Shown here in pieces: positions 1 through 6,755 of a stretch of DNA of 7,753 bases. The DNA comes from UBA1413 sp964349885 (GTDB lineage Bacteria > Bacteroidota > Bacteroidia > Bacteroidales > Prolixibacteraceae): the NCBI GenBank assembly GCA_964349885.1, contig CAYGIQ010000126.1, positions 1 through 7,753 of the forward strand, given 5' to 3'. The translations under genes were made by a program, and so were the position numbers. The notes beneath the pieces were generated by a model. It did not search any database. It saw nothing but the letters and a program-made list of their open reading frames with translations, and was not told the origin of the DNA. How positions within the stretch are numbered: the first letter of the stretch is position 1; the number at the start of each line of letters is the position of its first letter.

Positions 1-2435
1 GTATGGAATTGGGGACAACGGGTCTGTTTGAAACCTCCAAAGTGGTTCAATTCCAACAATCCAATCAACCGGTTTTCAATAAAAATTTTGGAATGCTCGC
101 CGGGAATCTGGAAGCATTTATCCATCGGGGGTTTCGGATAGTTCTGCTCACCAGCCAGGAAAAACAAGCCGCCCGTCTGCACGATATTTTTGCCGAGATC
201 AACCGCAATGTGGTTTTCGATCCGGTACCCTTTACCCTGCACGAAGGTTTTATTGATTCCGATCTGCAGATTTGTTGCTACACCGACCATCAGATTTTTG
301 AACGCTATCACCGTTTCAGGCTGCGCTCTCGTAAGCCTCAACGCGAGGCCATAACGCTGAAAGAGTTGGTTATGCTCCATCCGGGCGACTTTGTTGTGCA
401 CGTGGATCATGGAATCGGAAAATTTGCGGGATTGGTGAAGACCGAAACCAATGGCAAAATCCAAGAGGCCATCAGGCTGGTATACCGCGACAACGACTCC
501 CTGCTGGTAAGCATTCACTCGCTCCACCGTATATCAAAATACAAGGGAAAGGATGGTACGGAACCTTCGCTCAACAAGCTGGGAACTGCCGCATGGCAAA
601 ACCTTAAAAGCCGCACCAAGAGTAAGGTTAAGGATATAGCACGCGAGTTGATAGCCCTCTATGCACGACGTCGCGAAGAACTTGGTTTTGCCTTTTCGCC
701 CGACAGCTACCTTCAGACGGAGCTCGAAGCCTCTTTTATTTACGAAGATACCCCCGATCAGGAGAAGGCAACCCAAGCAGTGAAGGATGATATGGAGAAA
801 CCTGCTCCCATGGATCGCCTGGTATGTGGCGACGTGGGTTTTGGCAAAACAGAGGTGGCCATAAGAGCGGCATTCAAAGCGGTGACCGATAGCAAACAGG
901 TGGCTGTTTTGGTGCCTACGACCATTCTGGCCCTTCAGCACTACAAAACCTTTTCTGAAAGGCTTGCCGATTTTCCTTCAAAAGTAGAATACATAAGCCG
1001 ACTTCGTCCGGCTGCCGACATTAAGGAGGTTCTGAAACAAGTGGCTGCAGGCGAAATTGATATCATTATTGGCACCCACCGACTGGTAAGTGTCGATGTT
1101 AAGTTCAGGGATCTGGGTCTGTTAATTATCGATGAAGAGCAAAAATTTGGGGTGGGTGTTAAAGAGAAACTGAAAAGGCTTAAGGTAAATGTTGATACTT
1201 TAACCCTTACCGCTACTCCAATTCCTCGAACACTTCAGTTTTCATTGATGGGGGCCCGCGATCTTTCGATTATTCAAACCCCTCCCCCCAACCGATATCC
1301 TATCATCACCGAGGTGCATGGGTTTAACGAGAAACTCATCCGCGACGCCATCACCTACGAAGTTGGACGCAACGGACAGGTATTTTTTATTCACAACCGG
1401 GTCGAAAATATTCGCGAAGTGGAGGATACCATTCGCCGGATTGTACCAGGTGTTAAAACGGGTATAGGGCACGGACAGATGGATGGTCCGGCGCTGGAGA
1501 AGGTGATGCTTGATTTTATTGCCGGTCGGTTTGACGTTCTCATTGCCACCACCATCATTGAGTCGGGTTTGGACATACCCAATGCCAATACCATGATCAT
1601 AAACCAAGCCCAGAATTTCGGTCTGAGCGATCTTCACCAACTGCGCGGACGGGTTGGCCGGTCGAACAAAAAAGCCTTTTGCTATCTGATTGCTCCTCCT
1701 TTGGTCACCCTAAGTCCGGAGGCCCGCCGCCGACTTAAAGCCATCGAGGAGTTCTCGGAACTGGGCAGCGGTTTCAATATTTCGATGCAGGATCTCGACA
1801 TAAGAGGTGCCGGAAATCTTTTGGGGGCCGAGCAGAGTGGGTTTATCGCCGACATAGGATTTGATACCTATCACCGAATTTTGAATGAAGCCATCCATGA
1901 ACTAAAAACAGAAGAGTTTGCAGGCCTCTTCCCCCAAGAGAGTGATACGGGTGTTAAGGCATTTCTTAATATACAGCAAGTATCAGATTGTCAGATAGAT
2001 ACCGACCTGGAGCTAAGATTTCCAGATGACTATATCCCAGGAAGTGCCGAAAGGATGATGTTGTACCGAGAGTTGGACAATTTGCAGGATGAGCCGCAAC
2101 TTTTGAAATACGAGGCCGGACTGGTTGACCGTTTTGGAACATTACCCTCCGAAAGCAAAGAACTGCTCAATGTGCTGCGGTTGCGCTGGAAGGCTATCGG
2201 TTTGGGTATTGAACGGATTGTGCTGAAAAATCGGAGAATGATCTGTTATTTCCCTTCCGACCCGCGGAGCAAATACTTCCAGAGCGAGGTGTTTGGTAAG
2301 ATTCTGATCTATGTGCAGAGCAACCCCCGAAAATGTAAGATGAAGGAGGATGGCAAACTTACCTTAACCATAGAGGCTATAAGCGATGTAGCTTCCTCGG
2401 TTGTTCTACTTCAGCAAATAGGGGAGTTGGCCTGA
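1..2435 (+). CDS. mfd: Transcription-repair coupling factor Mfd (TRCF), 5'-truncated by the window edge
   Basis: Mfd is a cytoplasmic DNA translocase that removes RNA polymerase stalled at DNA lesions and recruits UvrA for nucleotide excision repair. The frame is open from the left edge; 810 residues are visible, and the family is usually about 1,100 or more, so roughly 300 N-terminal residues (the UvrB-like and UvrA-binding part) lie outside. The ATG at base 3 is only an internal methionine. Visible in order: the RNA-polymerase-interacting CarD-like domain from about residue 124 (HPGDFVVHVDHGIGKF); a Q-motif-like segment near 243-253; Walker A GDVGFGKTE at 277-285 with Lys282; the DEEQ Walker B box at 377-380; TATPIPRTL at 403-411; helicase motifs V and VI (TTIIESGLDIPN at 516-527, HQLRGRVGR at 545-553); then the RecG-like TRG region and the C-terminal D7 domain, including MLYRELDNL. 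All ATPase motifs look intact and the C-terminus ends normally at TGA. It converges on the dehydratase gene, 92 bases away. The identification is very secure. Confidence 0.97.
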   Translation, partial: MELGTTGLFETSKVVQFQQSNQPVFNKNFGMLAGNLEAFIHRGFRIVLLTSQEKQAARLHDIFAEINRNVVFDPVPFTLHEGFIDSDLQICCYTDHQIFERYHRFRLRSRKPQREAITLKELVMLHPGDFVVHVDHGIGKFAGLVKTETNGKIQEAIRLVYRDNDSLLVSIHSLHRISKYKGKDGTEPSLNKLGTAAWQNLKSRTKSKVKDIARELIALYARRREELGFAFSPDSYLQTELEASFIYEDTPDQEKATQAVKDDMEKPAPMDRLVCGDVGFGKTEVAIRAAFKAVTDSKQVAVLVPTTILALQHYKTFSERLADFPSKVEYISRLRPAADIKEVLKQVAAGEIDIIIGTHRLVSVDVKFRDLGLLIIDEEQKFGVGVKEKLKRLKVNVDTLTLTATPIPRTLQFSLMGARDLSIIQTPPPNRYPIITEVHGFNEKLIRDAITYEVGRNGQVFFIHNRVENIREVEDTIRRIVPGVKTGIGHGQMDGPALEKVMLDFIAGRFDVLIATTIIESGLDIPNANTMIINQAQNFGLSDLHQLRGRVGRSNKKAFCYLIAPPLVTLSPEARRRLKAIEEFSELGSGFNISMQDLDIRGAGNLLGAEQSGFIADIGFDTYHRILNEAIHELKTEEFAGLFPQESDTGVKAFLNIQQVSDCQIDTDLELRFPDDYIPGSAERMMLYRELDNLQDEPQLLKYEAGLVDRFGTLPSESKELLNVLRLRWKAIGLGIERIVLKNRRMICYFPSDPRSKYFQSEVFGKILIYVQSNPRKCKMKEDGKLTLTIEAISDVASSVVLLQQIGELA

Positions 2436-2527
2436 AAAAGGATGCATGCTATGCTTAAGGTTCGGAAGTAGCCATCCGATTAATGGCAAGGTAGTTGGGT
2501 TTGATGAAATCGATGCCCTGCCAGCGA

Positions 2528-4462
2528 TCACGTATTTTTATCGAGTGCCGAATAGATTGAATTGTTGCTGATGAATTCGGGCAAAATCTCCTTCATCTTT
2601 CGAACCAGGGCAAAAACGTCGGTGCCGACCGAAAGCTCTGCCAATTCGGCGATGCCTCTTTCAACATCCGGTTTTTTAAAGGAAATGGTTTTGGCCCTAA
2701 GAATCTTCGGATGATGGGTGGGTAGGGTATTTTCTTCGTTCGAAAGCAACTCTTCGTATAGCTTCTCGCCCGGCCGTAAACCGGTTTCCACAATTTTAAT
2801 GTCTTTGTCGGGTTCGAACCCCGATAACTTGATCATTTTACGTGCCAGTTCGTAAATGGTGACCGGTTGGCCCATATCAAAGACAAAAATTTCGGCCCCC
2901 TGTCCCATCGCACCGGCTTCGAGCACCAGACTGCATGCTTCAGGTATGGTCATGAAGTAACGAATGATTTCGCGATGGGTGATGGTAACCGGTCCCCCCT
3001 GTTCAATCTGTTTTTGAAAAATTGGAATCACCGATCCGTTTGATCCCAATACATTTCCAAACCGGGTAGTGATAAACTGCGAATTTTGGTTGGAGAGCGA
3101 CTGGATATAGATTTCGGCAATCCGTTTGGATGCGCCCATAATATTGGTTGGGTTGATGGCCTTATCGGTGCTTACCATCACAAACTTTCTGACGCCTACA
3201 TCGAGGGCCAGATTGGCCACGTTTCGGGTGCCCAGAACATTTACCTTCACAGCCTCATATGGGTTGTCCTCCATAAGGGGCACGTGTTTATAGGCTGCTG
3301 CGTGATAGACTAAGTGTGGAGGGAACTTACGAAAGATGGATTCCAATCGTGGCAAGTCGTTTACGTCGGCAATTACCGGGGTAGCAAGGTCGGCAAATGG
3401 CTTAAGTTTTGCATCGTGGTTGATTTCAAACATCAGGTCGAACAGGGCCGATTCGGCCTGATCGACCAGCACTACCCTTTGGGGTTTGTATTGCAACAAC
3501 TGCCTGACAATCTCACTTCCGATGGATCCGGCAGCTCCGGTAACCATCACAACGCTTCCCTCAACCTCTCGCTGTACATGGGCATTATCGAGCCTTATCG
3601 AATCTCTTTCAAGCAGCTGTTCAAAACGCACCTGTCGCAGTTGTCGCGAACTCAGCTGTCCGTTGATCCAGTTTTCGATAGGGGGCACCTCCTTAACCTG
3701 CATTCCCAGTTCAATTGCCTTTTCGATGGATTCGGCCCGGGTCTTTTTGTTCATGGTCTGCGAGGCGATAATCAGCATATCGGCCGGATGTTTCCGGTAA
3801 AATGCTTCGGACAGGACCTCTGAGGAGAGCATAACCGGCACCCCTTCGAGCATCTTGCCGGCTTTGTTCTGGTTGTCGTCTGCGAAGGCCAATACCTTAT
3901 AGTGCACGAAAGGATCGCCCATTAGTGCCCTTCTTGTCATCAGACCAGAGGTTCCTGCCCCGTAAATTATTACCGATTGCCGTTGTGTAATTTCTGTTCG
4001 GGCAATACGGGCGAAGGTGGTCTTTACCGAAATCCTGAAGCCCATCAGCAAAAAGTAGGAGAGCATCAGATGTATGATAAGGGCAGCATACGAGGCAGTC
4101 CACGGAACTTGAATACCGAGAAGCCTGATCGACACGTTTCCGATGAAAAGCAGAAGGAATGCAATGGCCGAGGCCTGAAAAATTCTGTAGGCATCGTGCA
4201 GACCGGTGTGTCTAATAATTCCTGTGTAGGATTGAAACCAGAGAAAGCAAACGAGATAAAAAGAGGTAACTATAATTGCCTGAGGGGTTTCGCGCGCCAC
4301 GTTCAGGTCCATCAGGTCGAAGTTTAGCCGAATAGACAACGAAATGTAATACGCCAAAAAGATGATTCCAATATCAATTATCAAAACAAGCCAACTCGGC
4401 ACAAAATGGTGTGAGTAAGCGTTGTAGTAATCGGTAAGGCGCTGCTTTAGACTAACACTCAT
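2528..4462 (-). CDS. Membrane-bound UDP-HexNAc 4,6-dehydratase, WbpM/PglF/CapD family
   Basis: Proteins of this family are inner-membrane SDR enzymes that convert UDP-GlcNAc to UDP-2-acetamido-2,6-dideoxy-4-hexulose, the precursor of QuiNAc, FucNAc, bacillosamine and related sugars. The 644 residues fit the long form of the family. About four hydrophobic segments occupy residues 24-45, 62-79, 94-112 and 121-142. A first Rossmann-like (CoA-binding-type) domain follows, with GAGTSG at 168-173. The catalytic SDR domain starts at about 300, with the NAD(P) loop TGAAGSIGSE at 308-317, HAAAYKHVPLME at 387-398, STDKAINPTN at 431-440 and MGASK at 442-446. Met442 stands where ordinary SDRs have the catalytic Tyr, with Lys446 conserved; this is normal for the FlaA1/PglF/WbpM group. 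LRPGEKLYEE (562-571) is the family C-terminal signature. The ATG at 4462 has no Shine-Dalgarno but a good promoter box 35 bases upstream. It is the last of three same-strand sugar genes, 130 bases after the transferase. The exact product stereochemistry cannot be read from sequence. Confidence 0.93.
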   Translation of the reverse strand: MSVSLKQRLTDYYNAYSHHFVPSWLVLIIDIGIIFLAYYISLSIRLNFDLMDLNVARETPQAIIVTSFYLVCFLWFQSYTGIIRHTGLHDAYRIFQASAIAFLLLFIGNVSIRLLGIQVPWTASYAALIIHLMLSYFLLMGFRISVKTTFARIARTEITQRQSVIIYGAGTSGLMTRRALMGDPFVHYKVLAFADDNQNKAGKMLEGVPVMLSSEVLSEAFYRKHPADMLIIASQTMNKKTRAESIEKAIELGMQVKEVPPIENWINGQLSSRQLRQVRFEQLLERDSIRLDNAHVQREVEGSVVMVTGAAGSIGSEIVRQLLQYKPQRVVLVDQAESALFDLMFEINHDAKLKPFADLATPVIADVNDLPRLESIFRKFPPHLVYHAAAYKHVPLMEDNPYEAVKVNVLGTRNVANLALDVGVRKFVMVSTDKAINPTNIMGASKRIAEIYIQSLSNQNSQFITTRFGNVLGSNGSVIPIFQKQIEQGGPVTITHREIIRYFMTIPEACSLVLEAGAMGQGAEIFVFDMGQPVTIYELARKMIKLSGFEPDKDIKIVETGLRPGEKLYEELLSNEENTLPTHHPKILRAKTISFKKPDVERGIAELAELSVGTDVFALVRKMKEILPEFISNNSIYSALDKNT

Positions 4463-4496
4463 CAGGTGAATGGGATTAGGTTTTGACCTTATCTTG

Positions 4497-4529
4497 CAAA
4501 ATTAAAAATAACTGCTTAATAAACAGCAA
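4497..4529 (-). promoter_or_regulatory. Candidate Bacteroidetes-type promoter for the 4,6-dehydratase gene
   Basis: On the minus strand TAATTTTG (4504-4497) is an exact match to the Bacteroidetes -7 consensus TAnnTTTG. A TTG (4529-4527) lies 22 bases upstream, slightly longer than the usual 19-21 base spacing to the -33 element. Transcription would start near 4491 and leave a leader of about 28 bases before the ATG at 4462. The stretch is A/T-rich and non-coding. If active, it lets the dehydratase be expressed separately from the two genes upstream. This rests on motif and position only. Confidence 0.45.
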
Positions 4530-4562
4530 TTCCAAATCATTTGCCTTAAACAGCGTGTGCCA

Positions 4563-4584
4563 TTCTGGATTATATTTCTGGATT
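4563..4584. repeat. Short direct repeat TTCTGGATT x2, 13-base period
   Basis: The nonamer TTCTGGATT occurs at 4563-4571 and again at 4576-4584, separated by four A/T bases, in the intergenic region just past the stop codon of the transferase gene. The 13-base period is not a clean helical turn. It may be a small slippage duplication or a pair of protein half-sites upstream of the dehydratase promoter. Only the repetition itself is seen. Confidence 0.5.
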
Positions 4585-4592
4585 GTGCGAAC

Positions 4593-5609
4593 TTATCCTT
4601 TTGAGTAGAGTTGCCTGTGTACCGAAAAACGGATGGCGATATAACCGGCAAGCAAGGTTGCAGTAACAATTGAGGCTGTGCCTAAATTCAATTGACCTGT
4701 AAAGTAGAGACCAATGGTTAGGCCATTGAACAGAAATTGTATTGTGGCGTAAAGTCCGGCCACTTTTAGGTGAGGCCATCCGAGGCCATTTGTCATAAGC
4801 TGGTAAAGATGCTGACGGTGTGGTTTAAAAATGTTTTCACCCCTGGACAATCTGATTATAATGGTGCTCACCGTGTCGACTCCATAGACCGCAAAGAGGA
4901 GAATCCACCAGAAAGTTGCTGTTTTAAGCATAAGTGATACCATTAACCAGGCAAGGAGAAAAGCCATTCCAACGCTTCCAACATCGCCGGCAAAAATTCT
5001 TGCCCTCTTGCGGGCGTTGTAATAGGTAAAGATGCCTACCGAGATGGTCATCACGATCAACAATGAATTGGGCAGAAACTCCCATCCTTCGATTCCGGCA
5101 GGCAAGTCGGTAACCAGGGGTAGAAGTTTACCCGTATTGTTTAACAACAGAAAGGTTAGCAGTGCAGTGAGGGCATACAACGGGGTAATGCCATTGATGC
5201 CGTCCATAAAGTTAAAGGCATTGATCCATCCAATTATCAGAATGTACGCTAAAGGAATGACCAGAGGATGCATCCCGAATATTCCGGCATACCACATCAT
5301 AAGGCTTACAGCCAGCAATTGGACCAACATACGTATACTTCCCGAAAGGGTGTAAAGATCGTCGATGAAACTTACCAGAGAGATCAACAATAGGGCTACC
5401 AAAAAAATGGGCTGGCTTCGGTCGATGAAAAGGTACCAAAGTATAAAGGCGAGCGGAAAGATGATGCCTCCTCCTCGCAGGGTAGGCAAGGTATGTGAGC
5501 TGCGCTCACCAGGTACGTCGAGAATATTGTAGCGGCGTGCAAGTCTGAAATATACGAGCAATGCTCCAACAAGGATGATCAGAATGGCGGGATATGGCAG
5601 CCAGTTCAT
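4593..5609 (-). CDS. Polyprenyl-phosphate HexNAc-1-phosphate transferase, WecA/WbpL/MraY family (GT4-type)
   Basis: Multi-pass inner-membrane enzymes of this family (Pfam glycosyl transferase family 4, PF00953) transfer a HexNAc-1-phosphate from its UDP form to undecaprenyl phosphate, the first committed step of O-antigen or related glycan assembly. Numbered from the ATG at 5609 (338 residues), hallmarks are: the SSHTLPTLRGGG loop at about 37-48; the Mg2+-binding pair DD at 83-84 in FIDDLYTLSG; NAFNFMDGINGI at about 130-141; FAGDVGS at about 206-212 with the conserved Asp; and the cytoplasmic PHRQHLYQ loop at about 263-270, which resembles WbpL more than MraY. About ten hydrophobic segments are visible. 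The frame can be extended three codons to a TTG at 5618, but the ATG starts a typical MNWLPYP N-terminus and suits the promoter box at 5630-5637. No Shine-Dalgarno is present. It lies 49 bases downstream of the reductase. The sugar is inferred from the neighbours (QuiNAc or FucNAc); GlcNAc cannot be excluded. Confidence 0.92.
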   Translation of the reverse strand: MNWLPYPAILIILVGALLVYFRLARRYNILDVPGERSSHTLPTLRGGGIIFPLAFILWYLFIDRSQPIFLVALLLISLVSFIDDLYTLSGSIRMLVQLLAVSLMMWYAGIFGMHPLVIPLAYILIIGWINAFNFMDGINGITPLYALTALLTFLLLNNTGKLLPLVTDLPAGIEGWEFLPNSLLIVMTISVGIFTYYNARKRARIFAGDVGSVGMAFLLAWLMVSLMLKTATFWWILLFAVYGVDTVSTIIIRLSRGENIFKPHRQHLYQLMTNGLGWPHLKVAGLYATIQFLFNGLTIGLYFTGQLNLGTASIVTATLLAGYIAIRFSVHRQLYSKG

Positions 5610-5629
5610 AAGGAACAATTGTTTGATGG

Positions 5630-5637
5630 CAAAGATA
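5630..5637 (-). promoter_or_regulatory. Candidate -7 promoter element upstream of the HexNAc-1-P transferase
   Basis: On the minus strand TATCTTTG (5637-5630) matches TAnnTTTG exactly and sits in the short gap between the reductase stop codon (5659) and the transferase ATG (5609). A start a few bases downstream would give a leader of about 15 bases. No clear TTG is found at the usual -33 distance, so this is a half-supported promoter. It could be chance, but its location in a 49-base gap is suggestive. Confidence 0.35.
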
Positions 5638-5658
5638 GCGTAAAGTGCGTTACCCTCA

Positions 5659-6597
5659 TTAAGTATCCTTTTCTACAAAACCCCGAAGGGTAACCTTCAT
5701 CCCTTCACGGGCATCGATGGGCATGTGGGTTATTTCAAGGGCCGTTTTTAACTTTTGGTTGGAAACCACATAGTTGCTTGTAAGCTTGTGGAGGCGTTCG
5801 CTGGTGAGTGGAAGAAAAAGCCAATCGCCTAGTTTTGCAAGTGTTCTGATTAGTTGGGGCGACAAATTCCATATACGGGGTTTTCGCCCCATGCTTCCGG
5901 CGATGAGGGTTATCAATTCGTTGGTCGATAAGGGCTGATCGTCTGCCACCTGATAGATTCCGGGGGCGACTGGTCTTTCGAGCAGGGCTCTAATGGTAAA
6001 AACCAGGTTGCCTGATGCAACAAATGAGCGCTGATTGATGAATTTTCCCAACGGCCAAGGTACCCCATGACGCACCATCCGATAGAGCAGATTGAGGTTA
6101 CCCTTGTTGCCTAGGCCATGGATCATACAGGGGCGTAAAATGTAGAGTTGCCTATCCGGAGGGTCGATTCCTAAAAGGTATCTCTCGGCTGCCAGTTTTG
6201 ATCGACCGTAAGGAGTTCCGGGAGTTACCGGCCATTCCTCGGTGAGCACACTTCCGTCGACTGTGTCGGCAGCAGCCTTGACGGTACTGAAGAAGATGAA
6301 TTTCTGAGCGTTGGTGGTAAGAAAGTGATCGAAAATGGTTTGTGTTAGTCCGAGGTTTATAGCAAAGTACTCATTTTCTTGCGCAGTATTTCGGGTGTCG
6401 TGTGCTTTACCGGCCAAATGTATATAGGCGTTTGCTGCAGGAAGCAGATGAAGCTCATCCCAGCCGAAGACTTTGTTGGCCGGGAAACTTCCCTCACCTG
6501 GAATGTCCACTCCAAAAAGTTCGAAATCTCTATGAAGACTATCGTATAACAGCGAACCTACAAATCCGTTGCAGCCGGTAATTACCACTCTCATCAT
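5659..6597 (-). CDS. SDR-family nucleotide-sugar 4-reductase/epimerase, WbpV/WreQ-like
   Basis: This is a soluble NAD(P)-dependent extended SDR. Numbered from the ATG at 6597 (312 residues), it has the nucleotide loop TGCNGFVG at 7-14, HLAGKAHD at 60-67, the catalytic Ser in FFSTVKAAA (Ser104), and the YxxxK pair Tyr130/Lys134 in YGRSK. Further on come RPCMIHGLGNKGNL at 155-168, PLGKFINQRSFV at 182-193 and LSTNELITLIAG at 223-234. The KGNL and RSFV blocks recall the group containing P. aeruginosa WbpV and Rhizobium etli WreQ, which reduce the UDP-4-keto-6-deoxy-HexNAc made by a WbpM-type dehydratase to UDP-QuiNAc. The WbpK/FucNAc version is related, so the C4 configuration is unsettled. A TTG at 6603 extends the frame by two codons, but ATG 6597 or 6594 is more plausible; there is no Shine-Dalgarno. 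It is first of three same-strand genes and divergent from the phosphoesterase. A generic UDP-sugar epimerase is the main alternative. Confidence 0.85.
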   Translation of the reverse strand: MMRVVITGCNGFVGSLLYDSLHRDFELFGVDIPGEGSFPANKVFGWDELHLLPAANAYIHLAGKAHDTRNTAQENEYFAINLGLTQTIFDHFLTTNAQKFIFFSTVKAAADTVDGSVLTEEWPVTPGTPYGRSKLAAERYLLGIDPPDRQLYILRPCMIHGLGNKGNLNLLYRMVRHGVPWPLGKFINQRSFVASGNLVFTIRALLERPVAPGIYQVADDQPLSTNELITLIAGSMGRKPRIWNLSPQLIRTLAKLGDWLFLPLTSERLHKLTSNYVVSNQKLKTALEITHMPIDAREGMKVTLRGFVEKDT

Positions 6598-6755
6598 CTG
6601 CAAATTTTAGAGGCAGAAAGATAATGCAAATTTGGGATTTGCCTATTTTGGTCGATTGTAATGGTCTTTTAACCCATAGGATCGGGTGTACAATTTTATT
6701 GCTAAACTTGAGACACTTTATCATTCCTTTTAAAATGTTGTAAAACAAATGTATT
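6598..6755. other. Divergent intergenic region between the reductase and the phosphoesterase
   Basis: These 158 A/T-rich bases separate two divergently transcribed genes and must hold or adjoin promoters for both. No complete TAnnTTTG with a properly spaced TTG is seen in either direction. On the plus strand the nearest match is TAAACTTG at 6703-6710, with one mismatch and no -33 partner. On the minus strand an exact TACATTTG lies at 6753-6746, overlapping the upstream edge of the phosphoesterase start, but it also lacks a -33 TTG. No RNA gene or strong inverted repeat was recognised. Confidence 0.5.

Noticed and set aside
534..1898. Several minus-strand open frames within mfd
   Set aside because: They are antisense shadows of conserved helicase motifs, with no family resemblance.
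3086..3823. Plus-strand open frames of 75, 169 and 104 codons opposite the dehydratase gene
   Set aside because: They lie wholly antisense to a strongly supported gene, show no recognisable motif, and have compositions expected of the reverse strand of coding DNA.
5659..6597. Assignment of the SDR protein as UDP-glucose 4-epimerase (GalE)
   Set aside because: The HLAGKAHD, KGNL and RSFV blocks fit the WbpV/WreQ-type reductase group better than GalE, and the neighbouring dehydratase supplies its expected substrate.
6746..6753. Exact TACATTTG on the minus strand as a promoter for the reductase
   Set aside because: It has no TTG at the expected -33 distance, would give a leader of about 140 bases, and touches the start of the divergent gene. 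It was kept only as a remark in the intergenic entry.
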